A stretch of DNA of 8,050 nt, taken from NCBI GenBank assembly GCA_002842195.1, contig PHCL01000049.1, positions 1 through 8,050 of the forward strand, given 5' to 3'. The stretch's first letter is position 1, and every line of letters starts with the position of its first letter. The stretch is from Betaproteobacteria bacterium HGW-Betaproteobacteria-20 (GTDB taxonomy: Bacteria; Pseudomonadota; Gammaproteobacteria; Burkholderiales; Methylophilaceae). The notes below the pieces were generated by a model, which was not told where the DNA came from, ran no database searches, and was given only the letters and a program-made list of their open reading frames with translations. Made by a program: the position numbers and the translations under genes. This document shows positions 1 through 8,050 of this stretch, piece by piece.

Positions 1-2987
1 GCCAATAGTTGCGGCTGTTCTTTTGGGCTTAAATTCGCCAAGGTGGTACTTACAAATTGAGCTAAATCTTTTTGATATGCCGCATAAGGATGGCCGCTAA
101 AATAAAAACCAAGCGCGGCTTTTTCTTCCAACAAGCGTTGCTGCTCAGTCCAATCTGGCACGGTTGGCAATATATTTGCCGCATTATCAGCCACTTCACC
201 AAACAAACTGTTTTGATTACTGTTTGCGCTATTTTGCTCAGCCACAGCCATGGCCGTGGCTACGCCAGCTAACAAGGCATTGCGGCTGGGTGATAGCTGG
301 TCGAATGCGCCTGCGCGAATGAGAGATTCCACCACGCGGCGGTTTACTTTGCGCAAATCCAGCCGATTACAAAAATCGAATAAATCCTTAAATGGCCCAT
401 CTTGCCTGCGCGCTTGTAAAATCACCTCAATCGCTGCCAAACCAGTGCCTTTCACCGCACCTAAACCATATAATATTTGGCTTTTACTGATAGGGGTAAA
501 TTTGAAATCACTTTGGTTAACGTCTGGTGGCAACACTTCAATTAGGTTAGGTGCACAATCATCATAAAAAATATGCACGCTGTCCGTGTTATTCATATCA
601 GCAGACATAGTGGACGCCAAAAATGCCGCAGGATAATGAGCTTTTAAGTAAGCGGTTTGATACGCCACCAATGCATAAGCCGCTGCATGCGATTTATTAA
701 AACCATAGCCGGCAAACTTTTCCAACAAATCGAATAACTCAGTCGCCTGGCGCTCAGTCATGTTGTTTTTTACAGCACCTTCGGTAAAGGTTTTACGCTG
801 TGCATCCATTTCTTCCTGTTTCTTTTTACCCATGGCGCGACGTAGCAAATCCGCGCCACCCAGGCTATATCCTGCGACCACCTGGGCAATCTGCATCACT
901 TGTTCTTGATACACGGCAATACCGTAAGTTTCTTTTAAAATGGGTTCAGTGAGCGGATGTGGATATTCCACACGTTGTTTACCATGTTTGCGACGGCAAA
1001 AATCCGGAATCAGATCCATCGGACCCGGACGATATAGCGCCACCAGCGCAATAATATCTTCAAAGCAGTCTGGTAACGCCTGCTTGAGCATGTCTTTCAT
1101 GCCGCGCGATTCCAACTGAAACACCGCGGTAGTATTGGCGGTTTTCAGTAATTGAAAAGTGGCTTTATCATTAAGCGGCAAAGTTGCAAAAGATAATGCT
1201 GGTAGGCCTTCCTCCGCGCGCTGTTTATTGGCATTAATCAAGGCCAATTCTAAAATCGTTAGTGTGCGCAAGCCTAAAAAGTCGAATTTAACCAACCCGA
1301 CGGCTTCTACGTCATCTTTGTCATATTGACTCACCAGGCTCGCACCATCTGCCTGACAATATATCGGTGAAAAATCAGAGATTTTCCCTGGTGAAATCAG
1401 TACGCCGCCTGCATGCATACCAACATTGCGGACTAAGCCTTCCAGTCGTAATGCAAGTTCTAGTAATTCACGTAACTCTTCTTCATTCTCGCGGCGCTCG
1501 GCCAATTGCGGTTCTTTTACCAACGCATCCGACAAGGTAATGCCAAGCTCCAAAGGAATGAGCTTACTGATACCATCAACAAAGTGAAATGGTAAATCCA
1601 AGACCCGACCTACATCGCGAATCACCGCTTTTGCTGCCATGGTACCGAAAGTAGCAATTTGTGAAACGGCATCTAAACCATATTTTTGTTTAACATAGTC
1701 AATGACACGATCACGCCCTTCCTGGCAGAAGTCAATATCAAAATCGGGCATGGAAACGCGGTCTGGGTTTAAGAAACGCTCAAACAACAAGTTGTATGCT
1801 AACGGATCCAAATCGGTAATGCCCAAACTATAGGCCACCACAGAACCGGCACCCGAACCGCGCCCAGGACCCACTGGTACGCCATTATTTTTGGCCCAAT
1901 TGATAAAATCTGCCACAATCAAAAAGTAGCCTGCAAAGCCCATTTGGTTAATGACGTTAGTTTCAAAATCCAAACGTATGTCATAATCGGCTTGTTTTGC
2001 AGCGCGAATCTGCTCGTCCGGATACAACACCTGCAAACGCAATGCTAATCCTTTGCGTGCTTCCGCAATTAAATATTCATTCAAACTTTCGTTATTTGGC
2101 GTAGGGAAGTTGGGTAAGTAATTTTTGCCTAAGACCAAAGCTAAATTACAACGTTTGGCAATTTCCACGCTATTGGTCAGTGCTTCCGGCATATCGGCAA
2201 ACAAAGCAGACATTTCGGCCTGAGTTTTAAAATACTGTTCAGTGGTAAAGTTTTTTGGCCGGCGCGTATCGGCAAGCACATAGCCCTCAGAAATACAAGT
2301 GCGTGCCTCGTGCGCTCTAAAATCATCGGGCGTGGTAAATTGTATAGGGTGCGTAGCGACTATAGGCAAATTCAGCATATTTGCGATGTTACGCGCGTGC
2401 TGAATATAGCTTTCCTGCTGAAATTTCTGGTTTTCACTAGCAATGCGTTGTACTTCCAAATAAAAGCGACCTGGAAACAGGCTTTGCCAGTCGCTGGCAA
2501 GCTTGCTCGCCAGGTCAAAATTATCCTGTGCGCATGCCTGTCCAATATCGCCCGCCAGCGCGCCGGATAGCAGCAATAAACCTTCCGTACCGCATTCCAC
2601 AAACCATTCGCGCTTGAATTCTGCACGACCGCGATATTGATTACTTAAATAGGCACGACTGATCAACTGGCATAGCAACAAATAACCCGCCTGAGACTGA
2701 CATAACAGCAATAAGCGTGAAGGTTGATCGCGATTTACGGTATTTTCTAACCAGATATCGCAACCGATAATGGGCTTAATGCCCTTACCGCGCGCAGCTT
2801 TATAGAACTTGATTGCGCCAAATAAATTACTTAAATCGGTGAGTGCTAAAGCCGGTATTTGGTCGCTCAAAGCCTGATTGACATAGTCATCAATCCGCAC
2901 AATGCCGTCCACAATGGAATACTCACTATGACAGCGCAAGTGAACAAATTTGGGGGTATTCTGGCGTGATTGACTAGTTTGCAGCAT
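1..2987 (-). CDS. dnaE: DNA polymerase III subunit alpha, 3' end beyond window
   Basis: Catalytic subunit of the replicative DNA polymerase III holoenzyme, which extends DNA 5' to 3' at the fork. My translation is unbroken for 995 codons; the family is about 1160 residues, so roughly 150-170 C-terminal residues (OB fold, tau-binding part) lie outside the window. The N-terminal PHP domain begins at FVHLRCHSEYSIVDG (residues 14-28). As in E. coli it has HLRxH where metal-binding PHP domains have HLHxH, which fits a proofreading-inactive PHP that relies on a separate epsilon subunit (inference). The palm shows VPVGPGRGSGAGS, MPDFDID with catalytic Asp417 and Asp419, and KFDFLG with Asp569, matching E. 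coli D401, D403 and D555. A helix-hairpin-helix region follows (ILYGLGAVKGTG and after), then QNSLF at 925-929, a good beta-clamp-binding pentapeptide at the same place as E. coli QADMF. The ATG at 2987 is chosen because an in-frame TAA lies six codons upstream and no better start lies before the PHP motif. The kinase gene lies 235 bases upstream on the same strand. Confidence 0.97.
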   Translation of the reverse strand, partial: MLQTSQSRQNTPKFVHLRCHSEYSIVDGIVRIDDYVNQALSDQIPALALTDLSNLFGAIKFYKAARGKGIKPIIGCDIWLENTVNRDQPSRLLLLCQSQAGYLLLCQLISRAYLSNQYRGRAEFKREWFVECGTEGLLLLSGALAGDIGQACAQDNFDLASKLASDWQSLFPGRFYLEVQRIASENQKFQQESYIQHARNIANMLNLPIVATHPIQFTTPDDFRAHEARTCISEGYVLADTRRPKNFTTEQYFKTQAEMSALFADMPEALTNSVEIAKRCNLALVLGKNYLPNFPTPNNESLNEYLIAEARKGLALRLQVLYPDEQIRAAKQADYDIRLDFETNVINQMGFAGYFLIVADFINWAKNNGVPVGPGRGSGAGSVVAYSLGITDLDPLAYNLLFERFLNPDRVSMPDFDIDFCQEGRDRVIDYVKQKYGLDAVSQIATFGTMAAKAVIRDVGRVLDLPFHFVDGISKLIPLELGITLSDALVKEPQLAERRENEEELRELLELALRLEGLVRNVGMHAGGVLISPGKISDFSPIYCQADGASLVSQYDKDDVEAVGLVKFDFLGLRTLTILELALINANKQRAEEGLPALSFATLPLNDKATFQLLKTANTTAVFQLESRGMKDMLKQALPDCFEDIIALVALYRPGPMDLIPDFCRRKHGKQRVEYPHPLTEPILKETYGIAVYQEQVMQIAQVVAGYSLGGADLLRRAMGKKKQEEMDAQRKTFTEGAVKNNMTERQATELFDLLEKFAGYGFNKSHAAAYALVAYQTAYLKAHYPAAFLASTMSADMNNTDSVHIFYDDCAPNLIEVLPPDVNQSDFKFTPISKSQILYGLGAVKGTGLAAIEVILQARRQDGPFKDLFDFCNRLDLRKVNRRVVESLIRAGAFDQLSPSRNALLAGVATAMAVAEQNSANSNQNSLFGEVADNAANILPTVPDWTEQQRLLEEKAALGFYFSGHPYAAYQKDLAQFVSTTLANLSPKEQPQLL

Positions 2988-3006
2988 AAGGTAAATTTTA
3001 CCTTAT
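2986..3006 (-). promoter_or_regulatory. Perfect inverted repeat over dnaE ribosome-binding site and start codon
   Basis: The arms ATAAGGTAAA and TTTACCTTAT are exact reverse complements separated by one base. On the dnaE message the left arm contains the only Shine-Dalgarno-like sequence (AAGG, 3004-3001) and the right arm ends with the A and U of the AUG. Folded as RNA with a three-base loop it gives nine pairs, two of them G-C, that would hide both elements. As DNA it could equally be a dimeric repressor site. The AAGG lies 13 bases from the AUG, longer than usual. The repeat is seen directly; any regulatory role is inference. Confidence 0.45.
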
Positions 3007-3222
3007 TGACGGCACTTTAGAGAGTAAAACTTAAAAGTAAAATTCACATAAAGTTGCTATTTTCTGTTGCATCAGTGTTGACAAACAAGCAATGCTAAAC
3101 CTGCTAAAAATCTACGAGAGAAAACCACTGCCCTGAAAGACAGTATCTAAGAGGCTCACAGACATGCAGATGTGAAGCTATGCTTAGTTAGGTTTTAAAT
3201 GATGATTATTTTAATGAAAATA
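2988..3222. other. Intergenic region between the kinase gene and dnaE
   Basis: A 235-base non-coding stretch between the stop of the upstream CheA-type gene and the start of dnaE, both on the minus strand. It must hold the dnaE leader and probably its promoter. The part at about 3020-3060 is very AT-rich. The centre carries several short imperfect inverted repeats, including TCACA/TGTGA arms around 3156-3175 and an AAGC/GCTT pair near 3175-3185. No convincing sigma-70 promoter could be assigned on the minus strand; the best -35-like hexamer (TTGTCA, 3084-3079) has only poor -10 partners at 16-18 bases. No ORF of believable length or riboswitch-like structure was recognised. Confidence 0.8.
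3116..3144 (-). terminator. Weak rho-independent terminator candidate after the kinase gene
   Basis: Read on the minus strand, ACTGTC, a six-base TTTCAG loop and GGCAGT form a six-pair stem (one G-T wobble), followed by a pyrimidine-rich run GGTTTTCTCTC. It lies about 80 bases beyond the TAG stop of the CheA-type gene, a sensible place for a terminator. The stem is short and the T-run is interrupted, so it may be leaky or not a terminator at all. Confidence 0.3.
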
Positions 3223-6200
3223 CTACTTCAGCAAGGTGTTAATCTGGGCTAGAAGCTCATCATCTTGGACGGGCTTACCTAAGAAGGCATTTACGCCCAA
3301 TTCTTTAGCAAAGTTACGATGTTTATCAGCGGTACGTGAGCTGATAATAATTAACGGGATACCTGCTGTGTCTGCATTCTCACGTACGTGCCGCGAGAAT
3401 TCAAACCCATCCATTCGCGGCATTTCAATATCCGACAAGATAATATCCGGCTTAATCAGTTGAAGTTTTTGAATCGCGTCCAAACCATCATTGGCCGTGA
3501 CCACCTCGAAATCTTCACGCTCCAGCACGCGAGAAAGCACTTTACGCATCGTCAGTGAATCATCCACCACCAGGGCAATTTTTTTCAATTGCTCCAGTAC
3601 TGGTGCAACTGTAGTGACTTTGATCGCACCCACGGAGAGTGCCTCGCGATTGGCCAGTTGCACTGGGTTAATTACCAAGATAATCGCACCATCGCCCAAC
3701 ACTGTGGCACCTATCATGCCTGGCACGCGCGCTAACTGCGATCCCATTTGCTTCATCACTACTTCTTGGTTACCTAGAATTTCGTCTACATGCAAGGCTG
3801 TACGATAGGTACCGCTGCGTAACAATATCAAGGGCGTATAGACATGATGCTGCGCTATATGGTCATTATCTCCTATCAACTTAGATAGATAGTGAAGCGG
3901 ATATTCACGGTTAGCCCAGTCAACTTTATGCGCTTCATAAGCCCTGGCCAAGTCAGCTTCTTTGAGTTTCTGCACTTGCTCAATCATTACCGATGGAATA
4001 GCGAACATTTTGTTGCCTACACGCGCCATCGTCACCTGCGCGACAGATAACGTCACAGGTAGATAGATGTTAAACATGGCACCTGTACCCTGCACGTTGC
4101 TTACATCAATACGGCCACTTAAAGCAGCAATATCGCTACGCACTGCGTCTAAACCCACACCACGACCGGCAATTTGCGACACAGCATCTGCCGTTGAAAA
4201 TCCGGGTTCAAAAATTATCGCCATTAAGGCCTGGTCTGTTTCTTCCTGACCAGCCACAAGCAAACCTTTATCAACCGCTTTTTGTTTTACTTTTGAAAGA
4301 TTTACGCCGGTGCCATCATCGGTAACGACCAGTGTAATTTCGTCATTTTCCAGGCTCACTTTAAGCTTGATATGACCAACTTCTGGTTTACCGGCTTTTT
4401 TACGATCAGCGGCTGATTCAAGTCCATGCGCAACAGCATTCCGCAATAAATGCTCAAGCGGCGCGCCCAACTTATCCAGCACGCCACGATCCATCTCAAC
4501 GCCTTCGCCTTCAATCGTCATTTCAACCTGCTTATCCAGCTCGCGTGCGGTTTGTCGAACAATACGTTGCAAGCGCTCTGAAATAGTATCAAAGGGCAAC
4601 ATACGAACACCCATGAGACCTTGCTGTAACTCGCGATTCATGCGATTTTGTTGCTGTAATGCGGCATCGGTTTGATCGAGATTAAGCAATAACCCATGCT
4701 GAATAGTTGAAACGTCGTTTACGCTCTCGGCCATCATGCGAGTCAACTCCTGGAGTCGTGTAAAACGGTCAAACTCCAGCGGGTCAAATGTTTCATTCGC
4801 TCCCTGTAACAAACTCATGCGCGATTGCATTTGCGTTTCAGCTTCAATTTCCAACTCGCGCAAGTAAGCACGCATACGGCTAATACTATCAGTCAGGTCA
4901 ATGGAGGATTGTTTAAAGTTCTGCAACTCTCGATCCATCCGAGAACGCATGATTGAAACCTCACCAGCCTCATTGATTAGTCTATCAAGTACATCTGCAC
5001 GCATACGCAAAAATTGCGATTTACGGTCTACCGAGCGAGTGGGTGCGTTGGTAGTCGCTATGGTATTCGAAGTTTGTGCTGGTACGTTCGCGTCGCTACT
5101 GATGTCTTCCAGCATATAGCCAACACGGTCAAACTCAGCGAACATTTCATCAAAGTCTGTTGCAGTCACTTTATGTCTAAGCATACGAAGCACGTGGTCT
5201 TCCATGCCATGCACGCTATCACCGATATTAGCTTGCCCCGCCATACGTGCGCTACCCTTAAGCGTATGCAGTGTACGTTGCAGAGAGTCAGAATACTCGG
5301 TTGCATCCGGATTGGCCCGCCAGTTACGCAAATCCCGACCCACTTGTGGCACCAGCTCACGCGCCTCTTCCACAAACAAGCCCAGCAACTCCTGATCTAC
5401 AGCATTATCTCTTGCTGAGTTGGATTGAACTTCTACTTGAGTAGCGGCAGTAATAATAATTGACTCAACATCAGGCTGTTGCGTCTCCTCTCTAGCTGCT
5501 TTTTGAGCGGCTGGCTCGTCAGTAACGACTGGCGTATCCGATATATTCAGTGCTACTGAAGCATCGGGTACTGAAACTTCTGGTGCTGGAGTGTCTGGTA
5601 TTGCCGGTGCAATCAGCGCTTCTTTAGCATGTTTAGCTAATTGTTCTACCTCCTGCATTCTATTTACAACTGCACCCGCTTGTTGGGTAGCCACCGCTTG
5701 CATGGCAGAAGTAGATGCACCTAAGGTAATAATCAGGGCGCGGCTTGATTTAGGGTTTTTCAGCGCACTTATTTTCTCTAAATCCTCTTCTAGCGTCTTA
5801 ACAACATTGCCATATAAAGTAATGTGTTGTTTTGTCCAAACGCCAGTATGCACTTCAAGCCAGTGCTCCATGGCTCGCGCTAAATTACCCGTAGAAATAA
5901 ACCCTGCTGTCAGTGCGTTACTGCCCAGCGTATGCGCCGCACTATGGCCGACCTGGGGTGATGGCTCAATGGCATTTTCTTGCAAGGCTAGCTGCGCTTC
6001 TTTTAAAGCATCTATATGCTGTTGCGCCTCAGCTAAGAATATATTGAAGAAGGTGCGGCTCAGTTTACGCGTACCGCCTATCAACACTTCTTCTATTTGC
6101 GGTTTTAAATTTGCAGTTGCAGCGTCATGATCATGCTCCAGTTCGCTCGCCTCCCGCTGAAAAGGTTCTGGGTTTAATGTCACTTTGTTATCGGCAAGCA

Positions 6201-8050
6201 AAGTGGCAGACCAGTCTGCAAAAGCCGTGCTGACTTTTTCAACAAATGCCAGCTGCGCTGGTGTTGGGAACGCTTTACGCTCCATTATCCCGTTTAGTAA
6301 TTTTTCTACAGACCATGCTACCGCGCCCATGCCGGTAAGGCCAATAGTATTGCCGCTACCTTTAAGCGTATGGTAAGCCCTGCGCACTTCGACCAAAGCT
6401 TCGCTATCTGTTGCGTTCACACGCAAAGCCTGCAAGTTCTGCGCCAAAATTACTTGCACTTCTTCTGCTTCCGTTAAGAATATATCCTGTAGCTCAACGT
6501 CTATTGCGCTATCTGTCACTTCGCCAGATACGTCATCATTACGGCTTACATTAGCGGTTATTTCCAGTAATGCCGCCTTTGTTGCAGGTGCTTCATCGAC
6601 CACTTTATTCGCTTCAGCTTGAGTAGTTTTAGCCTCCAGTCCGAGTGCTTGCACACCCAGTTCTAAGCGCTGTAGCGCACCGGTCAACGCCAGTTCGGAT
6701 TCAGCGCGTGTGTTCGGCAGCTCTTCAGTGTAAAGACCCAGCATACTCAGGCTCTCAGCCACAAGCTCGAAATGCGTGCTGTTTATATTGTGAGCTGCAT
6801 TTTCTTTAAAATATGCAACATAGGTCGTACTTAATTGTGTGATTGCCGTTGGTATTGGCATTTCCAGCATTTCAAATGCTGCTAAAATCTGTTGCAGGGG
6901 TTTAGTTGCGTCGTCTAATACCGCAACATCGCAGGGGTTTCGAAAAAACGTATCCAAGGCTTTTTCAACAAGTTGCAAGGCACCGATAATTTGTTTTGCA
7001 ACAGCTTCAACTACACCAGTATCAAGCTTAACTGTAGCAAATGCATCTGCTGCATCCACTAAAGCGACACCTTCTACAATTGATTGTAAACGAGCTGTCT
7101 GCGTGGTAATTTTTTGCAGTACATCTACACCAAGCTTTTGATAATTAACACTAATATGCTCAAATAGGTTTAGTGCTGCCGCCACTTCAATAAATGACGT
7201 TTCATTGATTTTACTTTCGTCTGTTAATAAACTGTGTGTGCAGACGTGCACTGCATTCACCAGTTTAAGCACAGTTCGATTATTGAGGCTTTGTAAAACC
7301 ACAGTCAAATGGTCAATTTTTTCTCTAAAGGCTTCAAAATCAAGCTGGTAATTACCTTTACTGATGCTCGCCCATAAATCTTTTAAGCTAGGCAAATCAG
7401 CATTTAATTGCGCTAATGCGGCATGCTCAGCTTCGGTTTCAGCCACATTGCCTGCTCCGGTTAAGCCTGGCAATAAATCATCCAACTCAAATAAATCCTT
7501 TACGCTGGCAATCACATCGGTACTTCTGTCGCTAATCGCCACATAATAAAGCACATTACGTAGCAACTGCGAAGGCACTTTTGTGTCGCCCACGGACATA
7601 TTGCGTAGCTGTTGATCTAATCTACGGCATAGTTTTTTAGCGCCAGAATGCGCGGCAATTTGATTTTGTGCTAACGCATCCGTAAATGCCGTTGCAGTCC
7701 ACCATAGCGTTTTCAATGCATTTTTTTGTGGTACCTGCTGTACATTTTCGATAGCAGATCGCATGCTGGCTAGCGAATCTGCATCTTTGCTACGTAACCA
7801 GTCCAATAGCGATTTTTGAAAACTGCTCCGCTGCTCTGCCACAAAAATTGGCACGGCAGAGTCTTCAATAGGATTTACAGGTAAGTTTTTAGGCGCGCTA
7901 TAACTGACATCAGGATAGAATAAATCACTTACTTCCAGCGTTTCTCCCTGTAATTCCACCAAGGGCTTTAACTGCTCATAAAGTTTAGTAGGTGTGTCCG
8001 GCGCACCATTTAACATGTCCTGCAGGTAATGCAACAAGGCATCAACCGCC
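3223..8050 (-). CDS. Hybrid CheA-type histidine kinase/response regulator (PilL/ChpA-like), 5' end beyond window
   Basis: Large cytoplasmic chemosensory kinase of the type that controls type IV pilus twitching motility, taking input from a PilJ-like receptor and phosphorylating PilG/PilH-type regulators (family knowledge). Residues here are numbered from the TTG at 8037, but the frame stays open to the window edge (AVDA precedes it), so that TTG is probably not the true start. Residues 1 to about 500 form an all-helical region resembling the N-terminal part of PilL/ChpA proteins, without an HxxKG motif. Three HPt domains follow: H556 in YHTLKGSG, H702 in AHTLGSNA and H924 in LHTLKGSA. A Pro/Ala-rich linker lies at about 780-880. 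The kinase core has a dimerisation region at about 1010-1145 and an HATPase at about 1150-1320, with an N box (N1200 in RNAVAHGLE), DDGTG at 1240-1244, PGFST at 1278-1282 and GRGVG at 1291-1295. A CheW-like domain spans about 1325-1460. The C-terminal receiver (about 1487-1604) has D1492/D1493, phosphoacceptor D1536 in SDIEMP, S1566 and K1588. All catalytic motifs look intact. There is no CheY-binding P2 domain. dnaE follows downstream on the same strand. Multi-HPt layout plus C-terminal receiver favours PilL/ChpA over flagellar CheA. Confidence 0.93.
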   Translation of the reverse strand, partial: AVDALLHYLQDMLNGAPDTPTKLYEQLKPLVELQGETLEVSDLFYPDVSYSAPKNLPVNPIEDSAVPIFVAEQRSSFQKSLLDWLRSKDADSLASMRSAIENVQQVPQKNALKTLWWTATAFTDALAQNQIAAHSGAKKLCRRLDQQLRNMSVGDTKVPSQLLRNVLYYVAISDRSTDVIASVKDLFELDDLLPGLTGAGNVAETEAEHAALAQLNADLPSLKDLWASISKGNYQLDFEAFREKIDHLTVVLQSLNNRTVLKLVNAVHVCTHSLLTDESKINETSFIEVAAALNLFEHISVNYQKLGVDVLQKITTQTARLQSIVEGVALVDAADAFATVKLDTGVVEAVAKQIIGALQLVEKALDTFFRNPCDVAVLDDATKPLQQILAAFEMLEMPIPTAITQLSTTYVAYFKENAAHNINSTHFELVAESLSMLGLYTEELPNTRAESELALTGALQRLELGVQALGLEAKTTQAEANKVVDEAPATKAALLEITANVSRNDDVSGEVTDSAIDVELQDIFLTEAEEVQVILAQNLQALRVNATDSEALVEVRRAYHTLKGSGNTIGLTGMGAVAWSVEKLLNGIMERKAFPTPAQLAFVEKVSTAFADWSATLLADNKVTLNPEPFQREASELEHDHDAATANLKPQIEEVLIGGTRKLSRTFFNIFLAEAQQHIDALKEAQLALQENAIEPSPQVGHSAAHTLGSNALTAGFISTGNLARAMEHWLEVHTGVWTKQHITLYGNVVKTLEEDLEKISALKNPKSSRALIITLGASTSAMQAVATQQAGAVVNRMQEVEQLAKHAKEALIAPAIPDTPAPEVSVPDASVALNISDTPVVTDEPAAQKAAREETQQPDVESIIITAATQVEVQSNSARDNAVDQELLGLFVEEARELVPQVGRDLRNWRANPDATEYSDSLQRTLHTLKGSARMAGQANIGDSVHGMEDHVLRMLRHKVTATDFDEMFAEFDRVGYMLEDISSDANVPAQTSNTIATTNAPTRSVDRKSQFLRMRADVLDRLINEAGEVSIMRSRMDRELQNFKQSSIDLTDSISRMRAYLRELEIEAETQMQSRMSLLQGANETFDPLEFDRFTRLQELTRMMAESVNDVSTIQHGLLLNLDQTDAALQQQNRMNRELQQGLMGVRMLPFDTISERLQRIVRQTARELDKQVEMTIEGEGVEMDRGVLDKLGAPLEHLLRNAVAHGLESAADRKKAGKPEVGHIKLKVSLENDEITLVVTDDGTGVNLSKVKQKAVDKGLLVAGQEETDQALMAIIFEPGFSTADAVSQIAGRGVGLDAVRSDIAALSGRIDVSNVQGTGAMFNIYLPVTLSVAQVTMARVGNKMFAIPSVMIEQVQKLKEADLARAYEAHKVDWANREYPLHYLSKLIGDNDHIAQHHVYTPLILLRSGTYRTALHVDEILGNQEVVMKQMGSQLARVPGMIGATVLGDGAIILVINPVQLANREALSVGAIKVTTVAPVLEQLKKIALVVDDSLTMRKVLSRVLEREDFEVVTANDGLDAIQKLQLIKPDIILSDIEMPRMDGFEFSRHVRENADTAGIPLIIISSRTADKHRNFAKELGVNAFLGKPVQDDELLAQINTLLK

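Noticed and set aside
72..567. Two overlapping plus-strand frames (72-272 and 250-567) at the left end
   Set aside because: They are antisense to the C-terminal half of dnaE, whose motifs are continuous in frame through this region; no independent coding signal was seen.
3078..3083. Perfect TTGACA on the plus strand in the intergenic gap
   Set aside because: No acceptable -10 element lies 16-18 bases downstream, and nothing on the plus strand follows that it could drive except antisense sequence of the kinase gene.
3156..3185. Short inverted repeats (TCACA/TGTGA and AAGC/GCTT) near the end of the kinase gene
   Set aside because: The arms are only 4-5 bases with no T-run on the relevant strand, so they cannot be separated from chance.
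5014..5418. 134-codon plus-strand frame and other shorter frames opposite the kinase gene
   Set aside because: All are antisense to well-supported HPt, ATPase or receiver coding sequence and show no ribosome-binding site or family resemblance.
5591..6130. 179-codon open frame on the plus strand
   Set aside because: It lies wholly antisense to the kinase gene, over the linker and middle HPt coding sequence. Its product is rich in Cys, Ser and Ala with no recognisable domain, as expected of a shadow frame.
8035..8037. TTG at 8037 as the start codon of the large kinase gene
   Set aside because: The frame remains open through 8050 with plausible protein sequence (AVDALLHYLQ), and members of this family usually have further N-terminal sequence, so the gene most likely runs off the right edge.

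Overview
The window carries two genes, both on the minus strand and both cut by a window edge, with one 235-base gap between them. From right to left, which is the direction of transcription, they are a very large CheA-type hybrid histidine kinase of the PilL/ChpA class (8050 to 3223, 5' end missing) and dnaE, the replicative DNA polymerase III alpha subunit (2987 to 1, 3' end missing). No tRNA, rRNA, insertion sequence, CRISPR array or other mobile-element signature was seen.

Both proteins read as those of a Gram-negative proteobacterium. The DnaE is of the E. coli DnaE1 type, and the multi-HPt CheA with a fused C-terminal receiver is the kind that runs type IV pilus (Pil-Chp) chemosensory systems in beta- and gammaproteobacteria. 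The moderate base composition and the protein style suggest a betaproteobacterium, perhaps of the Methylophilaceae. That placement is an impression from reading, not a computed result.

Layout: 1-2987 is dnaE (995 complete codons, lacking only the C-terminal OB-fold and tau-binding part). 2988-3222 is the only non-coding stretch. It holds a weak terminator-like hairpin for the kinase gene, AT-rich leader sequence for dnaE, and a perfect 10-base inverted repeat with a one-base centre that covers the dnaE ribosome-binding region and the first two bases of its start codon. 3223-8050 is the kinase gene: a helical N-terminal region of about 500 residues without a phosphorylatable histidine motif, three HPt domains (one with an altered motif), a Pro/Ala-rich linker, then dimerisation, ATPase, CheW-like and receiver domains.

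The two genes have no obvious functional link: one senses signals for surface motility, the other replicates the chromosome. They share only strand and proximity. The window is mostly ordinary core genome. The points most worth a second look are the palindrome at the dnaE start and the unusual middle HPt motif of the kinase. I found no convincing new system.
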